From the NCBI GenBank assembly GCA_934524965.1, contig CAKSYU010000053.1:1-9683 (forward strand): a DNA stretch of 9,683 nucleotides, written 5' to 3'. Below, piece by piece: positions 6,282-9,683 of the stretch. The stretch's first letter is position 1, and every line of letters begins with the position of its first letter. The notes below the pieces were generated by a model. It worked only from the letters and a program-made list of their open reading frames with translations. It was not told the DNA's origin and ran no database searches. Position numbers and translations under genes: made by a program. The stretch comes from an uncultured Angelakisella sp. GTDB lineage: Bacteria > Bacillota > Clostridia > Oscillospirales > Ruminococcaceae.

Positions 6282-7294
6282 GTCTGATCGTCGATATCGA
6301 AAAAAAGCTGGGCAATTTCACCCTGCGTTCCAAGTTCGAGACCCCCGCGGGCATTATGGCGCTGCTGGGGGCTTCCGGCTGCGGCAAAAGCGTAACGCTC
6401 AAGTGCATTGCCGGCATTATGACCCCCGACCGCGGCAGGATCATTCTGGATGGCGAAACGCTGTTTGACAGCGAAAAGAAGATCGACCTTACTCCGCAGC
6501 GCCGGCGTGTCGGGTATCTGTTTCAGCAGTATGCTCTGTTCCCCAATATGACCGTTACCCAGAATATTATCTGTGGGATCCGGCAGGGAAAGCGGGAGCA
6601 GAAAAAGGTGCAGGCAGCAGAGGCGATTCGTCGTTTTCGGTTAGAGGGGCTGGAAAAGAAATATCCCTCCCAGCTTTCCGGCGGACAGCAGCAGCGGGTA
6701 GCGCTGGCGAGGATTATGGTTTCGGAGCCGCGTGCTATTCTGCTGGACGAACCCTTTTCGGCACTGGATAGCTTTCTGAAATGGAATTTGGAGCTGGAGC
6801 TTGCCGATATGCTTTCCGGCTTCACAGGGTCGATCCTGTGGGTCAGCCACGATCTGGGCGAGTGCTATCGTAACTGCTCCGCTGTCTGTGTGATGGAAAA
6901 CGGAACATCAGGTGCCGTAACAGATATGGATACCCTGCTGCTGCACCCAGCCACCCGTGGGGCGGCGCAGCTTATCGGCTGCCGCAATTTCCTCCGGGGT
7001 GTGGGCGATGGCGCCTGCGTCACCCTTACCGGCTGGGGACTTACGCTGCCACTGTCGGCACAGGGGGAGGTCACGGTAGGCATACCGGATACCGCCCTTA
7101 CACTGACGGAAAACGGCACCCCCTGCACGGTCAGCCGCGTGATACGGGATATCGACCGCACGGTGGTGCTGCTGCACCCGCGGCAGGAGCCTGCCGCCCC
7201 GCCGCTGCGCTTTGTGCTGCCGCAGGGAACCGATGCCCCCGTGGGCACGGTGCTGACCGTCACGGTAGATGCCGCCAAGTGCATCATTCAGTAA
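6278..7294 (+). CDS. modC: Molybdate ABC transporter ATP-binding protein ModC
   Basis: Cytosolic ATPase that powers molybdate import through ModB. It has 338 residues from a GTG start that overlaps the modB stop (GTGA) and is preceded by a strong GGAAGGAGG. The ATPase domain (1 to about 235) has Walker A GASGCGKS (31-38), Q-loop [13 protein letters not shown] (81-93), ABC signature LSGGQQQR (133-140), Walker [13 protein letters not shown] (153-164) and the switch His in WVSHDLGE (188-195). Val follows the Walker A Ser where Thr is usual in ABC proteins; Thr comes next, and function is probably retained. Residues about 236-338 form a beta-rich C-terminal extension consistent with a TOBE-like oxyanion-sensing domain, which in ModC and CysA relatives can inhibit transport when molybdate is abundant. 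It is the last gene of the operon, with a terminator 18 nt downstream. Confidence 0.94.
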   Translation: MSLIVDIEKKLGNFTLRSKFETPAGIMALLGASGCGKSVTLKCIAGIMTPDRGRIILDGETLFDSEKKIDLTPQRRRVGYLFQQYALFPNMTVTQNIICGIRQGKREQKKVQAAEAIRRFRLEGLEKKYPSQLSGGQQQRVALARIMVSEPRAILLDEPFSALDSFLKWNLELELADMLSGFTGSILWVSHDLGECYRNCSAVCVMENGTSGAVTDMDTLLLHPATRGAAQLIGCRNFLRGVGDGACVTLTGWGLTLPLSAQGEVTVGIPDTALTLTENGTPCTVSRVIRDIDRTVVLLHPRQEPAAPPLRFVLPQGTDAPVGTVLTVTVDAAKCIIQ

Positions 7295-7312
7295 ATATTT
7301 GTACTAAAGCAC

Positions 7313-7337
7313 AAGCCTCGCTTCGGCGGGGCTTTTT
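7313..7337 (+). terminator. Rho-independent terminator of the molybdenum operon
   Basis: AAGCCTCGC (7313-7321) pairs with GCGGGGCTT (7326-7334) over 9 positions, with one G-U, around the stable tetraloop TTCG. A T-run TTTTT (7333-7337) and then CTGTTTT follow. It lies 18 nt after the modC stop. Confidence 0.92.
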
Positions 7338-7441
7338 CTGTTTTACCCAAATTCCTGCCCGCCCTATTGTGGCGTCAATGCATTTTGCGCAGAATTATCG
7401 ACATTTCACCCCGCGGCGTGTTTTTTGTTCTTATTTTTATC

Positions 7442-7447
7442 TATAAT
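7442..7447 (+). promoter_or_regulatory. Probable -10 box of the secreted protein gene
   Basis: A perfect TATAAT lies about 94 nt before the ATG at 7541, in a T-rich stretch. No good -35 box is seen at the right distance: 7419-7424 reads TGTTTT. The promoter is plausible but depends on the -10 alone. The leader would be near 90 nt, long enough for structure. Confidence 0.5.
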
Positions 7448-7466
7448 GGGTGCGTCCTGTTGGGGC

Positions 7467-7491
7467 GGGCTTTGCCCTACCCATGGGCAAA
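7467..7491 (+). other. Two mutually exclusive small hairpins in the leader of the secreted protein gene
   Basis: GCCC at 7474-7477 can pair with GGGC at 7467-7470 over a TTT loop. As part of TTTGCCC (7471-7477) it can instead pair with GGGCAAA (7485-7491) over a 7-nt loop. Both cannot form at once. The complementarity is seen directly; any regulatory meaning is inference. Confidence 0.35.
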
Positions 7492-7540
7492 AATACAACC
7501 CAACCCCAATGTGAAAAGAGGCAAAAGGAGGAACTAACTT

Positions 7541-9683
7541 ATGAAGAAACGCTTGCTCAGTGTCCTGCTGGCACTGTGTATGCTCCTCACCATGCTGCCC
7601 ACCACCGTTTTTGCGGCGGATAGCAGCACGGTGGAAACCAAGGTCAGCGTATGCAATACCGCTCTCCCTTCCACGGGCGAGGTAAGCTACTGGCTTTATC
7701 AGTACACAAATGGTAAATCCAGCATTACCAAGACCGGCGCTTCCGCGAACTATTACAATGTCAAGTGGGAGCCGGCGACCTCTACGCTTACCATCAACAG
7801 CATTTCTTCCCCCAAGTTCAATACAGGTGATAGATGGAATACCGTTTCCTTTATCGGGCTGACGCAGGGTGATCTGAATGTCAAACTGGAGGGCACCACG
7901 ACGATTGGTGATCATCGTAACACCAATCAGTTCTATACCATCTATGCAACGAACTCCGCCAGCACCATTACCATCTCCGGTCCCGGCAAATTGGTTGCAA
8001 TGGGCGGCGATAACGATACAATTTATTCCGGTACGCCCATTCGTATCAGCGGAAATCTCATTCTCACCGATAATGCCACCGTGGAGTCCGAGTTTGCTAA
8101 TTTTGCCATTGGCAGCAGAAGATCTGTCGTTGTGAGTGGTAACCTGACCATCAAGGATCGTGCGGTTCTTAAGGCGTCCCGTACCGAGGGCGAATATTCC
8201 GGTCCGGTTAATGGTAGTACAGATCCCACTTCGGGGAAGGACTATGCCCTCTATTTGGGCGGCAAGCTGACCCTTGCCAACGAAGGCGCCATCGAACTGA
8301 AAACCTTTACACCTTATAAGGGTACCGGCAGCGGTGGCTGGTGGCATGTGGCATGGACCAACAATAAGGACGAAGAGAAAGGTCTGGTGGGTGGTTCGAC
8401 AAACTACATCACCGCGCCCGACGGTCTGGCAACCAGCGAAAACAAAACTGAGGTATGGAGCAGCGGTACCTTTGGTACCCACGATGCCAGCACTTATTTC
8501 TATGCCAAGGCAAAAGCCGAAGTACATGTCTACGACCGGCAGGTTGCGGAGGCTCGCTATCTGGCAAAAACGGCTACCCTCACCAGCCCCGCCACCTACT
8601 ATTACAGCTGCAGCAAGTGCGGCGCTTCCGAGAAAAATGCCGACCACACTTTCCCCTACGGCAAGGTAGTCTCGCCCGTTCAGTATAAAGATAATAGCTT
8701 TAGTCCGATAAGACTCGAGTGCGATCAGGGCTATGAGCTTAGCCCGGATACAAGATCTTTGATTCCCACCACCGATGGCTCCAAGGGGAATATCTATTAC
8801 GATTCCACTACTTATACCCTGTATCTCAATAACTTCAAAACCGGTTGGTATGCCGATATGTTGAGGCTCGGCGGCGATAGAAGTACGATCGGTGAATTCC
8901 CCTACACCATCACCGTCAATGTCACCGGCGATTGCTCTATAGCTGTAGACGGTAGAAATGCCATTTACTCTTCTGCAAGTCTTATCTTTGAGGGAACCGG
9001 TACCCTTTCGCTGGCTTCCAAAGGCGGAGAGACGGTATATTTAAGCTCGTATAAGGATATGACTGTTAATATTCCCATGACAGTCAGCAGCGACAGTACT
9101 TGGTATCAGGGCATTTCCGGTTATGGAATGAACCTCACCGTCAATGCCCCTCTCCAGGTTACCAACGCCAGCAACGCCAGCAATCCGGCGATTAAAACAG
9201 GCACCATCACCATCGGCGATCCCGAGCTGTATTTCAAAGCCGGCGCCGATGAAACACATGCCAAGAAGTACATGGCGAGCGACTTTGAGGGAACCACCGG
9301 AACGACCTTTGCCGAAACGGTCAGCAGCCTTGTAAGCGATTCCGCTTCCCATTACATTGATATCAACTGGATCTGCCACCACCAAAACGAGCACAAATAC
9401 GAACTGAGCGAGGATAAGCTGAGCCATATCGAGATTTGCCCCGACTGTAACGAAGTCCTCAGCACCGAGCTCCACAAAAATGGCTATATCCCGATCGCCA
9501 ACACCAATCGTCACAAGCAGGGCTGCACCGTCTGCGGCTACGATAACGGCGGCGCGACCGAGGAACACAGCGCCACCACCCCCGCCACCTGCACCCAGAA
9601 AGCAGTCTGCGACAAGTGCGGCGTGGAGTTCGGTGAACTCGCCCCCCATGACTACACCACCCGTCTGGAAGATGCCGAGCATC
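7541..9683 (+). CDS. Large secreted surface protein with beta-helix-like segments and CxxC/His modules, 3' end cut by window
   Basis: The frame is open without a stop from the ATG at 7541 to the window end, 714 residues visible and continuing. AAGGAGG at 7525-7531, 9 nt upstream, supports the start. The signal peptide (about 1-26) has a KKR start, a Leu-rich core and a TVFAA cleavage region. Two Gly/Thr/Asn-rich segments (about 70-245 and 400-590) show short repeated strands such as TITISGPGKL, RISGNLILTDNATV, SLIFEGTGTLSL and GMNLTVNAPLQV. These resemble the parallel beta-helix carbohydrate-binding family (Cthe_2159/DUF4353-like). Between them, about 333-375, lies a module containing VHVYDRQVAEARYL and CSKC (357-360). 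From 612 onward come three CxxC...His modules: C633/C636/H645, C662/C665/H676 and C684/C690/C693/H703. A surface role in binding glycan or host material is inferred. No catalytic motif is seen, and any cell-wall anchor would lie beyond the window. Confidence 0.85.
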   Translation, partial: MKKRLLSVLLALCMLLTMLPTTVFAADSSTVETKVSVCNTALPSTGEVSYWLYQYTNGKSSITKTGASANYYNVKWEPATSTLTINSISSPKFNTGDRWNTVSFIGLTQGDLNVKLEGTTTIGDHRNTNQFYTIYATNSASTITISGPGKLVAMGGDNDTIYSGTPIRISGNLILTDNATVESEFANFAIGSRRSVVVSGNLTIKDRAVLKASRTEGEYSGPVNGSTDPTSGKDYALYLGGKLTLANEGAIELKTFTPYKGTGSGGWWHVAWTNNKDEEKGLVGGSTNYITAPDGLATSENKTEVWSSGTFGTHDASTYFYAKAKAEVHVYDRQVAEARYLAKTATLTSPATYYYSCSKCGASEKNADHTFPYGKVVSPVQYKDNSFSPIRLECDQGYELSPDTRSLIPTTDGSKGNIYYDSTTYTLYLNNFKTGWYADMLRLGGDRSTIGEFPYTITVNVTGDCSIAVDGRNAIYSSASLIFEGTGTLSLASKGGETVYLSSYKDMTVNIPMTVSSDSTWYQGISGYGMNLTVNAPLQVTNASNASNPAIKTGTITIGDPELYFKAGADETHAKKYMASDFEGTTGTTFAETVSSLVSDSASHYIDINWICHHQNEHKYELSEDKLSHIEICPDCNEVLSTELHKNGYIPIANTNRHKQGCTVCGYDNGGATEEHSATTPATCTQKAVCDKCGVEFGELAPHDYTTRLEDAEH

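Noticed and set aside
7406..8647. Minus-strand reading frame of 413 codons
   Set aside because: It is antisense to the secreted protein, whose signal peptide, ribosome binding site and repeats are clear. It also runs across that gene's leader and -10 box, and its translation has no recognisable motif.
9041..9682. Minus-strand reading frame of 213 codons at the window end
   Set aside because: It is antisense to the continuing secreted protein frame, with a Gly/Ala/Val-rich composition and no motif.

Overview
The window looks like a chromosomal segment from an anaerobic gut Firmicute, probably class Clostridia near Oscillospirales/Ruminococcaceae. This rests on the moderately GC-rich coding sequence, strong AGGAGG-type ribosome binding sites, TTGxxx/TATAAT promoters, a Gram-positive lipoprotein ModA, a clostridial-type MoeA-like protein with a cysteine tail, and a large secreted protein with CxxC/His modules common in gut Clostridia. 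The taxonomy is inference.

Layout. (1) Positions 1-1785, plus strand: an almost complete oleate hydratase (myosin-cross-reactive antigen family), lacking only a few N-terminal residues. A perfect 12-bp hairpin at 1827-1856 separates it from (2) a convergent minus-strand gene at 1871-2728, a six-helix membrane protein of uncertain function that resembles the DUF2238/YjdF type. (3) From 2729 a divergent promoter region opens a plus-strand molybdenum block: a MogA/MoaB-type molybdopterin adenylyltransferase (2908-3405), a MoeA-like molybdopterin-binding protein with a C-terminal Cys cluster (3580-4602), and the molybdate ABC transporter modA (4674-5519), modB (5592-6281) and modC (6278-7294). 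The block ends in a strong terminator at 7313-7337. (4) From 7541 to the window end runs one uninterrupted plus-strand reading frame for a large secreted protein. It has a signal peptide, two beta-helix-like carbohydrate-binding-type segments and repeated CxxC...His modules, and it continues past the window.

How the genes work together. ModABC imports molybdate. MogA/MoaB adenylates molybdopterin, and a MoeA-type protein inserts molybdenum. The block therefore couples metal uptake to the last steps of molybdenum cofactor synthesis. The earlier steps (moaA, moaC, moaD/E) and the molybdoenzymes using the cofactor are not in the window. The flanking oleate hydratase, membrane protein and surface protein have no evident functional link to molybdenum.

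Most of the window is ordinary. The points worth a second look are a strong hairpin between modA and modB, candidate operator-like inverted repeats in the molybdenum promoters, the Cys cluster of the MoeA-like protein, and the repeated metal-binding-like modules of the surface protein.
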